Source: a virus
IMG/VR virus record: IMGVR_UViG_3300025096_000145
Span: 1-22,758 of that record
Direction: 5' to 3' (one strand)
DNA length: 22,758 nt
Below, in pieces: positions 1 to 8,191 of this stretch. The translations under genes and the position numbers were made by a program. The first letter of the stretch is position 1. Every line of letters begins with the position of its first letter. The notes beneath the pieces are model-generated. The model did not search any database, was not told where the DNA came from, and saw only the letters and a list, made by a program, of their open reading frames with translations.

Positions 1-237
1 CTACCACTTCCTCCAGCTGAAAGTCTAATTTTCTCTTCAGATGTACTATCCCCATCAACACAGGAGACAGTATAAGTTGTATTAGTATCAGATACAGTAT
101 TAGCAAAGGTAATCTTATCAACATCTCTAGTAATTGATAAACCTGTACTAGCTGCTAATACAATATCATCTGTACCGCTACCACTTCCTCCAGCTGTAAG
201 TCTAATCTTCTCTTCAGATGTACTATCCCCATCAGCA
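1..237 (-). repeat. In-frame 177-bp tandem repeat in the fibre shaft
   Basis: Bases 1-60 and 178-237 match at 57 of 60 positions with a spacing of exactly 177 bp (59 codons). On the minus strand each copy encodes a unit containing CxDGDSTSEEKIRL followed by AGGSGSG and GTDDIVLAASTGLSI. At least one complete unit and one partial unit are visible, and more may follow beyond base 1. A short hexanucleotide run (Asp-Thr repeats) at about 257-279 precedes the array. Confidence 0.85.
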
Positions 238-1394
238 CAAGAAATACCATATGTAGTATCAGTATCAGTATCAGTATCATCACCCCATGTAAGTGCTCCA
301 GCAGCATCTGAAGTCTTAAGAACTTTTCCTGATTCTCCTACACCTGCTGGGAGTGTAAGTGTATAACTTGTTGTTACAGCAGCTGGTGCTTTAATTCCTA
401 CAGTATATTCATTAGAATGACTATCTTGGAATTTAACAGGTGCTGAATCTTCTAGTGTTATACCTGTTGTAAATGTAGGAGATGTTTTTGTACTATATCG
501 ATCTTCTGGATCATTAGCAAAGTAACTTTTCCAAGTAAATAATTTCTCATATGATGAACCATCATATGAACCACCTGTATGATCATAAGTCATTCTTACA
601 GTTAAACCAGCTGCACCTGTAAAATCATCTGGTTTACCCTTAAATGTGTATGTTAGCGCAGGATCACCAAAAGTCCAATCTCCATTAACCAGGCTAGTTG
701 AATTCGTTAATTCATAGTAACCATCACCAGTAGGTGTAAAACCTTTTAAAGCTGCGAAATCATCTTTTGGTGTATATATTACAGCATCAGCCACCGCTGC
801 AGCAGTAGTATCGGCAGTATCTTTAGCAGCATCTGCTACACTTATAGCACTTGTATAACCGCCTGAACCATCAGATTTCCGTGAGTTACTTAAAGCAGTC
901 TCAGCTGTAGTTACCGAATACTTAACCCCTTTAGGGTCTGTACTGGCATCAGTGTTACCACCTGTTAATGTCCAAGTAGAGCCACCATCTGCAGTAGTTG
1001 CAACAAGACGATCTGTAGCAAGCTTAGCAGCAGTTGCTGTAGTATCAGCGTCATTTGCAGTTCCTTCTGTCTCTTGAGAAACATAATGAACTTGTGTATA
1101 GTTATCGTTTAGGTCTGCTGCACGTAGAGCAGAGCCAGGGTAGAAAGTAGATCTTAGAGTTTCATTAGCTGTATCTCTAAAAATTTTGATCTTTGCGCTA
1201 GCTGCTGGAGCTGAGGTAATTTCTATTGTAGTAGCATTGGCAAATGTATATGCACTTGTAGACTGAGTAGTATAGGAAGTTTCACTGCTAAGTTGAATAC
1301 CTACTTTTACATCAGTTTCTTTTAAATATGGAAATGTGAACGGAAACAACTTATTAGATGCATCCGTTTGAGTTATTATGTTGTAAGTAGCCAT
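1..1394 (-). CDS. T7-like tail fibre protein, N-terminal part (runs off the window)
   Basis: Partial gene: it starts at ATG 1394 and stays open to base 1, giving about 464 residues. The first ~110 residues (start MATYNIITQTDASNKLF, later AADLNDNYTQVHYVSQE) match the N-terminal tail-attachment domain of T7 gp17-type fibres. Known family role: this domain docks the fibre on the tail hub, while the distal part binds the host receptor. After it come Ala/Thr/Asp-rich segments, then a Gly/Ser/Thr/Asp-rich beta-type shaft ending in a 59-residue tandem repeat (second copy cut by the window edge). The gene begins 4 nt after the stop of the gp16-like gene, with a weak purine-rich ribosome site (AAGAAAG). 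The receptor-binding tip is outside the window. Confident for the domain, not for specificity. Confidence 0.9.
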   Translation of the reverse strand, partial: MATYNIITQTDASNKLFPFTFPYLKETDVKVGIQLSSETSYTTQSTSAYTFANATTIEITSAPAASAKIKIFRDTANETLRSTFYPGSALRAADLNDNYTQVHYVSQETEGTANDADTTATAAKLATDRLVATTADGGSTWTLTGGNTDASTDPKGVKYSVTTAETALSNSRKSDGSGGYTSAISVADAAKDTADTTAAAVADAVIYTPKDDFAALKGFTPTGDGYYELTNSTSLVNGDWTFGDPALTYTFKGKPDDFTGAAGLTVRMTYDHTGGSYDGSSYEKLFTWKSYFANDPEDRYSTKTSPTFTTGITLEDSAPVKFQDSHSNEYTVGIKAPAAVTTSYTLTLPAGVGESGKVLKTSDAAGALTWGDDTDTDTDTTYGISCADGDSTSEEKIRLTAGGSGSGTDDIVLAASTGLSITRDVDKITFANTVSDTNTTYTVSCVDGDSTSEEKIRLSAGGSG

Positions 1395-1398
1395 GCTT

Positions 1399-4300
1399 TT
1401 ACTTTCTTAATTGAAGGATTGTCTTAAGCTTTTGTTGTTCTGATACCTTATTGGCATCTTCAACTCTACCTTGTTCTAAATAATTATCTATAACTTTCTT
1501 CGAATCTATACCACCCCATATATCAGGTTGCTCTGCTCTAAGTCTTTGTTCAGCTAGAATCTGAGCCCTTTTTATTATTCTTCTTATCTCTTTATATACA
1601 GGTAACTTACTCTGTTCTAATTTAATCTTATCTGCATCATGACCTTGAGCTCTTAAAGTACGTATTTGACCTATTTCGTTATTATACCTTTTACTTTTCA
1701 TTAATTCCTGTACCTCTAGATAAGGTTGTAATTCACCTATATATTGATAAAGAAGATCACGTTCTTCAGGTGTATACTCTCTTGAACCAGTAGAGTCACT
1801 AAGAAGCATAGCGACACCAGGGAATCCGAGTTCTCTTAAATACTTTCTAAAAGGTTCCTCACCGTCACTGACTTTAACAGGACTTAGAGCGTTTAGACCT
1901 CTAAGTATTGGATTATCGATCTCATTAATAGGCTTTCCAGTCCAGAAATCTCTTTGTTCAGGTAATGTACTAGATGCTATTGGTATTCTATTTTTAATAT
2001 AACCTAAGAAATCATTATGAATAGATTTTTGACTAGTAGTTATAGCTTGAGAAACAACTCCTAATGCACCTGAAGCAGGTATCAAACCTCTAACTTCATT
2101 TGCTGCTATTCTTCTCAATGCAGTTTCATCACCAGTTAATGCTTTTAATATTGGATCAATACCAGATAAAGCTGTTTGATCTAAGAAAGTTGCTGTAAAA
2201 GTCCATGCTAGTTTATAAGTCAGATCTTCCATAATAGAAGAACCTATATCACTTGCATAATAAGCTGCATCACCTACTAAAGTAAGTGCAGCTTCAACAC
2301 CAGGTATACCACTATAATCGTACCAAGTACCTCCTACATTAATAGTTCTTGGTTTCCATCCATAGTTATCTCTTAACTTTCTACGGTCAGCCGCTCCTGG
2401 TGGTCCATTACCTCGTATATTACCACCTAAAGCATAATCAAATAAAGTACCTGATAATAACGTTGCAAACGCTAATCTACCCCGATACTCAGCTCTTAGA
2501 TTTTGATATATAGCCATAGCAGCTGGTTCTGCATTAAAATCTTTTATACCATGTTCAGCTAAAGCTACTTTAATTTTCTCTATATCATTACCAGCCCAAA
2601 GTATTTTTGTATACCTACTCAGACCAGGTATAGCCATTAAAGGTGTATAAGATGTTGCATACTTAACCAAATTATTACCTGTTCTGGGGAACATAAAGAA
2701 TGATTTAAGAAATGGAAATCTGTCAACTCCATGTTGAATCCATTTAGCTGCACCATCATCTAAGTTCATGGCTATACCACCACTTAGAGTCTTAACTACA
2801 GAATCTTTAACAGTCCCATCTAGATTAAATATATTTTTATAATGCTGTTTTTCAGCTCTTTCTAAAGCTTCAAGTGTTATATTACCACCATTCTTTTTAA
2901 ATACTTCATCATAAGCTTTAACTCTAGATATTTCTGTAGCTATTTTGGTATTAGTAAATGCATCAATACCAGTCATTGCAGTCAATGGTGACCTCATGAT
3001 AGGCCATCTTGCTATATCTCTGTTAACCTTAGCCCATCTATAGAAAAATATTTTACCATAATCTGCTTGCTCAGTCCATGACTTAGACAAATTCTCTAAG
3101 ACTTCCCAGGAGTTATCATCTTGAATAATAAAGTCCTTACGGAAAGCATCAACCATAGCATCAGGATCTGTATTAACTTTCTTAATAATTTCCCATGCAT
3201 CATATAAGGCACGCTTATTTGTTTCAAACATGGCGCCTTGATAATATATAGCTTTCTTTATAGGTTCAAAGCTGTTACCTAATAAAGCTTCTACACCATG
3301 ACCTAAAAATGAGTTCATACTCCTTAACATTAAGGCTGATGTATTACCTAATCCAGCACGGAATGCAGATATACCAGACAAAACATTATTATATCTAATG
3401 GCCCAAAGGCCTTTAGCGAATAAATTCATCCCTTCTTTTGTTGGGCTTTTAATTAAACCTAATGGTGTTATTTTCTTCCAAGCCCATTGTTGCAGTTTCA
3501 TTAAAGTATCTACATCACCATTTGATAAAGCAAAAGCATCTACCAAAGGTTTCATAGCTAAAGGATTTTTAATTCTTAATTCTTCTAGAGTTTGACGGAA
3601 GTCCATAGTTTTAGCATGGAGTGCGTTTTGTGCTTCTGTGAACTCTTTTTGTAGTAAATCTGTAAATTCTTTGGGATTATCAAATCTTGTTAAATTATTC
3701 CACCAACCTTTATTCCTTAACTGCCAGCCAGATATATATTTATTTAAAGCATATTCATTGGTTAGGAATGACCATTTATCCATGATACTAGTCATGATCC
3801 TATCTTTATCCATTAGCTGACTAAAGTCTTTAGAAGCATTGGATATAGTAGTCATTTCACGTCCTAATGTATCCATAGCCCTTGCTGAAGTTAAAGTAAC
3901 AGCCCGTCCTAGGTACTTATCAGTAAGATCACGTATAGCAAAAGCAGCGGCTTGTGCATTTACATCATTTATATAATCTATTTTTGTACCATCAATAAGG
4001 TTTTTAACATCTCTATTCCTAAGGAATAATTTCCTTACATCTTGTACAGTATTAGCATTGATAATACTTCTATAAATATCCCAAGCTGCAGCATTCATTT
4101 CTTTAGCTGTAAACCTAAAACCATCTACAGTTGCATTAAAATTACCTGTATTTCTAGCTTGTTCAGCTAAGTCTACTATAGTCTGTCTTGAGTTACCAGA
4201 AACATGTAATCCTTTTCTTAACATAGGATCACTTATAAGAGGAGCTGGGTCACCTTGACTAGTTCCTCGTTTAATTGCTGTAGTATCAGCCATATTCCTA

Positions 4301-5490
4301 GCAACATTAGCTGTAGGAATACTTTGACGTGCAGTAGAAGCTTCTGAAGATACTTTAGAATATATATCTGGATCATACCTACTAGAAGTAGGATCAGCTT
4401 CAATTTTACTTAAAGCAATTTCGTCTGTCTGATTATTTCTAGTGGTCCCGTTACGTTGAATACTAGCTTCTAATGGTTGTATTCTAGTAGCAGATGTAGT
4501 TCCTGAATTTAATTGCTCTAATAAAGTCTGCCTTTCTTGCATTAATTGACTTTGATCAGCTTTACCAACAGCTCCTGAAGACAAAGCTTCATCTATTTGA
4601 GAGATACGCATTAAGGTATCATTATCAGCAGAATCTAATAAGGATTTAGCTTTATAAGTTTTAGCTGTATTATCTAAACCTTTAAACCAACCCATAATAG
4701 GTTTACCAGCAATTAATCCATATCCTAATATATCAGCAACTACACTTAAACCTATAGATTCCCATCTATTCTTTTCTTGTCTTACTTTAGGACTATCTGA
4801 TTCTAATGTTCTCCATTCTTCTGGTATATTAAGATGAGGAAACCATTCATTTAAATAGTATAAAACATTATGCTCTTCTCCTTCATCACTAAGACTAATA
4901 ACTGCGCCATCTATAGCAGCAGTCATTCCTATAGCAGATAATCCATGTGCTAATCCAGGTAATTGAGCTTTCGCTAATTGAGCATTACCTGTTTTAATAG
5001 CTATAATAGTAGGTAGAATGACACTAGTCATTTCCCTAGCTTTTTGTATGTAAGGGTTATCAAACTTAGACCATTCATCCCAGCTATCATCTAGCCTTTC
5101 TAAAGCTTCTATACCACTAGCATTGCTGATAGCATCAAATGTAAAGTCAGCTAGAGCGTAACCTGGTATATTAGCTATATCAACTACATCAGATACTATA
5201 GGTGTTCTACCTCCAGGTAGATCTAAACCAAGTTGCCTTTTAGCTTGAGCTTTTGGAGTAGGTAGAGATTCTAATCCTTCTTCTTCTTCTTCTTGAGGTT
5301 GAATCTCTTCTGTAGGTTGAACTTGTTCTGTAGGTTGAGTCTCTTCTATAGGTTGAACTTGTTCTGTAGGTTGAGTCTGAGAAGAAGGGGTGGGAGTATC
5401 TTCAGGATAAAAACCTTGTTTAATTCTGTTCTGACGCTCGATCTCTTGAAGTTTCTCCTTTTGTAATTCACTTAACTCTTCTTCATTCAT
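1399..5490 (-). CDS. Internal virion (ejection) protein, T7 gp16 equivalent
   Basis: The 1363-residue product lies immediately upstream of the tail fibre and downstream of the gp15-like gene, the T7 gp16 position; T7 gp16 is 1318 residues. The family sits inside the capsid core and is ejected to form the DNA channel across the cell envelope. I see no SLT transglycosylase motif at the N-terminus, unlike T7 gp16. Instead there is an acidic Gln/Pro/Glu hexapeptide repeat (residues 39-68) and then a conserved-looking region (QLGLDLPGG). Several hydrophobic stretches could touch membrane (about residues 155-170, 185-200, 1010-1030). Residues 882-899 share a near-identical peptide with the upstream gp15-like protein. 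The start ATG overlaps the upstream stop by 4 nt (ATGA) and has an AGGAAT ribosome site. Assigned by size and synteny. Confidence 0.8.
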   Translation of the reverse strand: MNEEELSELQKEKLQEIERQNRIKQGFYPEDTPTPSSQTQPTEQVQPIEETQPTEQVQPTEEIQPQEEEEEGLESLPTPKAQAKRQLGLDLPGGRTPIVSDVVDIANIPGYALADFTFDAISNASGIEALERLDDSWDEWSKFDNPYIQKAREMTSVILPTIIAIKTGNAQLAKAQLPGLAHGLSAIGMTAAIDGAVISLSDEGEEHNVLYYLNEWFPHLNIPEEWRTLESDSPKVRQEKNRWESIGLSVVADILGYGLIAGKPIMGWFKGLDNTAKTYKAKSLLDSADNDTLMRISQIDEALSSGAVGKADQSQLMQERQTLLEQLNSGTTSATRIQPLEASIQRNGTTRNNQTDEIALSKIEADPTSSRYDPDIYSKVSSEASTARQSIPTANVARNMADTTAIKRGTSQGDPAPLISDPMLRKGLHVSGNSRQTIVDLAEQARNTGNFNATVDGFRFTAKEMNAAAWDIYRSIINANTVQDVRKLFLRNRDVKNLIDGTKIDYINDVNAQAAAFAIRDLTDKYLGRAVTLTSARAMDTLGREMTTISNASKDFSQLMDKDRIMTSIMDKWSFLTNEYALNKYISGWQLRNKGWWNNLTRFDNPKEFTDLLQKEFTEAQNALHAKTMDFRQTLEELRIKNPLAMKPLVDAFALSNGDVDTLMKLQQWAWKKITPLGLIKSPTKEGMNLFAKGLWAIRYNNVLSGISAFRAGLGNTSALMLRSMNSFLGHGVEALLGNSFEPIKKAIYYQGAMFETNKRALYDAWEIIKKVNTDPDAMVDAFRKDFIIQDDNSWEVLENLSKSWTEQADYGKIFFYRWAKVNRDIARWPIMRSPLTAMTGIDAFTNTKIATEISRVKAYDEVFKKNGGNITLEALERAEKQHYKNIFNLDGTVKDSVVKTLSGGIAMNLDDGAAKWIQHGVDRFPFLKSFFMFPRTGNNLVKYATSYTPLMAIPGLSRYTKILWAGNDIEKIKVALAEHGIKDFNAEPAAMAIYQNLRAEYRGRLAFATLLSGTLFDYALGGNIRGNGPPGAADRRKLRDNYGWKPRTINVGGTWYDYSGIPGVEAALTLVGDAAYYASDIGSSIMEDLTYKLAWTFTATFLDQTALSGIDPILKALTGDETALRRIAANEVRGLIPASGALGVVSQAITTSQKSIHNDFLGYIKNRIPIASSTLPEQRDFWTGKPINEIDNPILRGLNALSPVKVSDGEEPFRKYLRELGFPGVAMLLSDSTGSREYTPEERDLLYQYIGELQPYLEVQELMKSKRYNNEIGQIRTLRAQGHDADKIKLEQSKLPVYKEIRRIIKRAQILAEQRLRAEQPDIWGGIDSKKVIDNYLEQGRVEDANKVSEQQKLKTILQLRK
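2795..2848 (-). repeat. 54-bp dispersed repeat, copy in the gp16-like gene
   Basis: This segment matches 5605-5658 at 51 of 54 positions: 27 identical bases, then 9 bases with 3 mismatches, then 18 identical bases. It is read in the same frame in both genes and encodes QHYKNIFNLDGTVKDSVV at residues 882-899 of this protein. Flanking sequence is unrelated. Confidence 0.95.
5287..5376 (-). repeat. Hexapeptide-encoding minisatellite near the N-terminus of the gp16-like protein
   Basis: Five tandem 18-bp units encode the pattern [TVI]-Q-P-[TIQ]-E-[QE] at residues 39-68. At a higher order, the 36-bp blocks 5305-5340 and 5341-5376 match at 35 of 36 positions, which suggests recent slippage or duplication. 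The result is a flexible, acidic, proline-rich tail ahead of the folded part. Confidence 0.9.
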
Positions 5491-8180
5491 TTGGATATTC
5501 CTAGTTTCTGTTTAGCAAATTGGGTCAAGTTTGTTTTTCTATCGTCCGATGTCATTTCAGATTTAGTTAGAGGTTTGTTAGCCTCTTTAGATTTTTCTGG
5601 ATTGACTACAGAATCTTTAACAGTCCCATCTTCATTATATATATTTTTATAATGCTGTAACTGATGCCATTCTTCCGTAGTAACAGGACTCTCGATAAAT
5701 TCTACAGTAGGTGGTACCTTTCTGTCCGGTGTTCCAGGATCATTGTTTGCTGCAATTGTATTCAATTGATCTATGTTTAACTTCATTAGCTCATCATACC
5801 TAGATGATAGATTATTAGACATATTATCACGGTTTCGAGGGTATCCTTCTTTACTAGGTATTAAAACAAGTTGGAAGTTTTTTAATTGTTCTGGTGTTCT
5901 TATCTCACGTACCAGTTTAAGTATCCCTGGATCCATATTAGATAGTTCTCCAGCTCTAATCATAAGATCCTTCCTCCAATCTGTTTTAATTTGAGTACTA
6001 TAACCACCTAATTTTAATTGAGCATTCAGTACATCAACAACAGTAATTTGCTTTTCTAATGGTTTATCTTCATTAAATACAGCTACTAAATCATGAACAG
6101 TACCTGGCACACTTATCATGGAGTTGTTATTGACCTGATGATCGACAAGTCCAATTAAAGAATCTTTTAGTATAATTTCTTTATCCCATTTTAAAATCTG
6201 CTGGTCACTTACATTGTCTTTTAACTTATATGAATTTAGTACTACTTTCCCAGGCTCTTTATCATCGTTTTCGCCAAAAGTAAAATTAGTAAAATAAGCG
6301 TTTCCACTTTTCCTTTTAAGAAGGTCACGTGGTGATGTTATATGCCACAAAGAACCAGGATCGTTTTTACCATCTTTTATCTCTGTATGTATTTTATCCC
6401 ATGCCTTAGAGACTGCTTTAGTAGAAGGTTCATCCTTATCAAGGAAATCCTTAACATATCTTTTAAACCTTCTAAAAGCTCTATATTCTGCAAGCTGTAA
6501 ACTGCTATCAGATATAGCAGTGGTACTTTCAACTTTCAGTAGGCCTTTTAATAAGTTACTTAATGATTTATTTAAAGTATCACTAGTACCAATAGCAGCC
6601 ATATTTAGTTCATCTTGAACTTTGGCTTTATTTTGAAACGCTGCTACTACTTTACTTGATACCCAAGGTTCAGTTAATTCAGCAGTAGTTAATAAACCAT
6701 CTCTTTCTAAGTCACCAAAGTATTGATTCCAATAAGCTTCATTTATTCCATCTATAGATTGAGCGTATAACCTAGCTTGAAGTTTATCTGTGCTCCAACC
6801 TTGGTCTTTAGCTAGTTTAATTAAGTGATCTACAACTTGAACATTAAAGCCTCCTGGTAGACTGTTAACGACTTCTTCAGCTTTTTGCTCAAAATCACTT
6901 TGTTTTTGTTTGTCGTTAGTTAATTCATTGTTTAGAGCTTTCCTTCTGTTTGAACCTCTTTCCTGAATTAACTCATCTAGACGTGTAATAAATTTTGAAC
7001 CCCAAGTTAGGTCACTTATTGGCTTACCGTTTTCATCTAAGATAGTTTGATTTTCTAGGAAATCTCTTATTTCATCATCTTCACCAGGTACTAGACTTAC
7101 ATTTTCCATCCAATTAAATATAAGATCGATGGCTTCAGTTCTGTGATAATTTCTATTGTACCCATTTGGTTGTAAACTATCAGGGTTAATAGTCATCATT
7201 AATTTGTTTAACGTATTGCTCAAGTACTGCTTACTTATTCCATACGGATTGTCATCCTCAACGAATAAGCCTCTTTCTTTAAGCTCATGTTTAAACAAAT
7301 TACTTATAGTACCAACAATTTCCTTAGCATTTGATTTACCTTCCTCAAGTCTAGATGTGTTTAATAAAGCATTAGTACTTTGTTTCATTTTCTGAAACAT
7401 TGGTCCCATGAAATCAGCACTGAGTCCAAATAGACCTCTTTCTTTTAAAAACTCATCTCTTAGTGAAGGTAGGATAGCATCTATCTCTGATGCTTTAGAA
7501 AGGTTTCTTTCTCCTAAGCCTTTCTGAAAGAATACTGGCCAATCAGCAGCAGCCATTTCAGAATAAGCTTTCATTTTGCCATAGGATTGTGGTTTGGTTA
7601 AACCTGAAAAACTTTGAACTAGCCAAAAAGGTGCTCCAGCTTGTTGAAGTCGTGTAGCCAGATCTCCAGTAATCTTTTCTGAATTTTCTAAAAGTAGTTC
7701 AGCGTTGTTTCTTACAATCTCTCGATCTCTTGGTATTCCTTCATTCCAAGCTTTAGTATAAGCTTCAGAGGCTTCCTCATCACCTTTAATTTTACCCATC
7801 TTCAGTAAAGCTTGGGCCCAAGTTGTACTTAGGTTCTGAATACTTGAAGCAAATGCTGTAGCGTTATCTTTTTCTTGCTGATGACTTCTTAGTTTACTTC
7901 TCAGTAAACGTTCTTCAGATGCCATTCTAGTAGTCCCAGCTTTATCTTCTAATTGTTTTAACTCTTGTCTATTAGCCTCTGCTTTACGGAATGTTTCAGA
8001 TGTATCTGAGATGCGTCGGTTTGCAAGAGATTCACGTCGTGATTCTTGCTCCTTCATGCCACGTATGACAGTCTGATTTCTTTCGTTAATTCTGTTTAAC
8101 AATCCGTATGGCATCTGTACAGCTTTATTGCTGCGTCCAGTCGCGTACGACTGAAAATTTGCTTTAGGTAAACGTGCCAT
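5487..8180 (-). CDS. Internal virion (ejection) protein, T7 gp15 equivalent
   Basis: An 897-residue, mostly helical, charged protein between the gp14-like and gp16-like genes; T7 gp15 is 747 residues and occupies the same slot. In T7 the protein is part of the internal core stack and is ejected into the periplasm to build the DNA-conducting tube. The N-terminus is basic (MARLPKANFQSYATGRSNKA) and followed by a coiled-coil-like region rich in Arg, Glu, Gln and Lys (about residues 30-95). No catalytic motif is visible. Residues 842-859 (QHYKNIYNEDGTVKDSVV) recur almost exactly in the gp16-like protein. The ATG lies 11 nt after the previous stop with no Shine-Dalgarno, only an A/T-rich leader. 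The stop overlaps the next start (ATGA). Assignment rests on position, size and composition. Confidence 0.75.
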   Translation of the reverse strand: MARLPKANFQSYATGRSNKAVQMPYGLLNRINERNQTVIRGMKEQESRRESLANRRISDTSETFRKAEANRQELKQLEDKAGTTRMASEERLLRSKLRSHQQEKDNATAFASSIQNLSTTWAQALLKMGKIKGDEEASEAYTKAWNEGIPRDREIVRNNAELLLENSEKITGDLATRLQQAGAPFWLVQSFSGLTKPQSYGKMKAYSEMAAADWPVFFQKGLGERNLSKASEIDAILPSLRDEFLKERGLFGLSADFMGPMFQKMKQSTNALLNTSRLEEGKSNAKEIVGTISNLFKHELKERGLFVEDDNPYGISKQYLSNTLNKLMMTINPDSLQPNGYNRNYHRTEAIDLIFNWMENVSLVPGEDDEIRDFLENQTILDENGKPISDLTWGSKFITRLDELIQERGSNRRKALNNELTNDKQKQSDFEQKAEEVVNSLPGGFNVQVVDHLIKLAKDQGWSTDKLQARLYAQSIDGINEAYWNQYFGDLERDGLLTTAELTEPWVSSKVVAAFQNKAKVQDELNMAAIGTSDTLNKSLSNLLKGLLKVESTTAISDSSLQLAEYRAFRRFKRYVKDFLDKDEPSTKAVSKAWDKIHTEIKDGKNDPGSLWHITSPRDLLKRKSGNAYFTNFTFGENDDKEPGKVVLNSYKLKDNVSDQQILKWDKEIILKDSLIGLVDHQVNNNSMISVPGTVHDLVAVFNEDKPLEKQITVVDVLNAQLKLGGYSTQIKTDWRKDLMIRAGELSNMDPGILKLVREIRTPEQLKNFQLVLIPSKEGYPRNRDNMSNNLSSRYDELMKLNIDQLNTIAANNDPGTPDRKVPPTVEFIESPVTTEEWHQLQHYKNIYNEDGTVKDSVVNPEKSKEANKPLTKSEMTSDDRKTNLTQFAKQKLGISK
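5605..5658 (-). repeat. 54-bp dispersed repeat, copy in the gp15-like gene
   Basis: Partner of the copy at 2795-2848 (51/54 identical, same orientation and codon phase). It encodes QHYKNIYNEDGTVKDSVV at residues 842-859, about 40 residues before the C-terminus of the gp15-like protein. Confidence 0.95.
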
Positions 8181-8191
8181 TAAATTAATTA

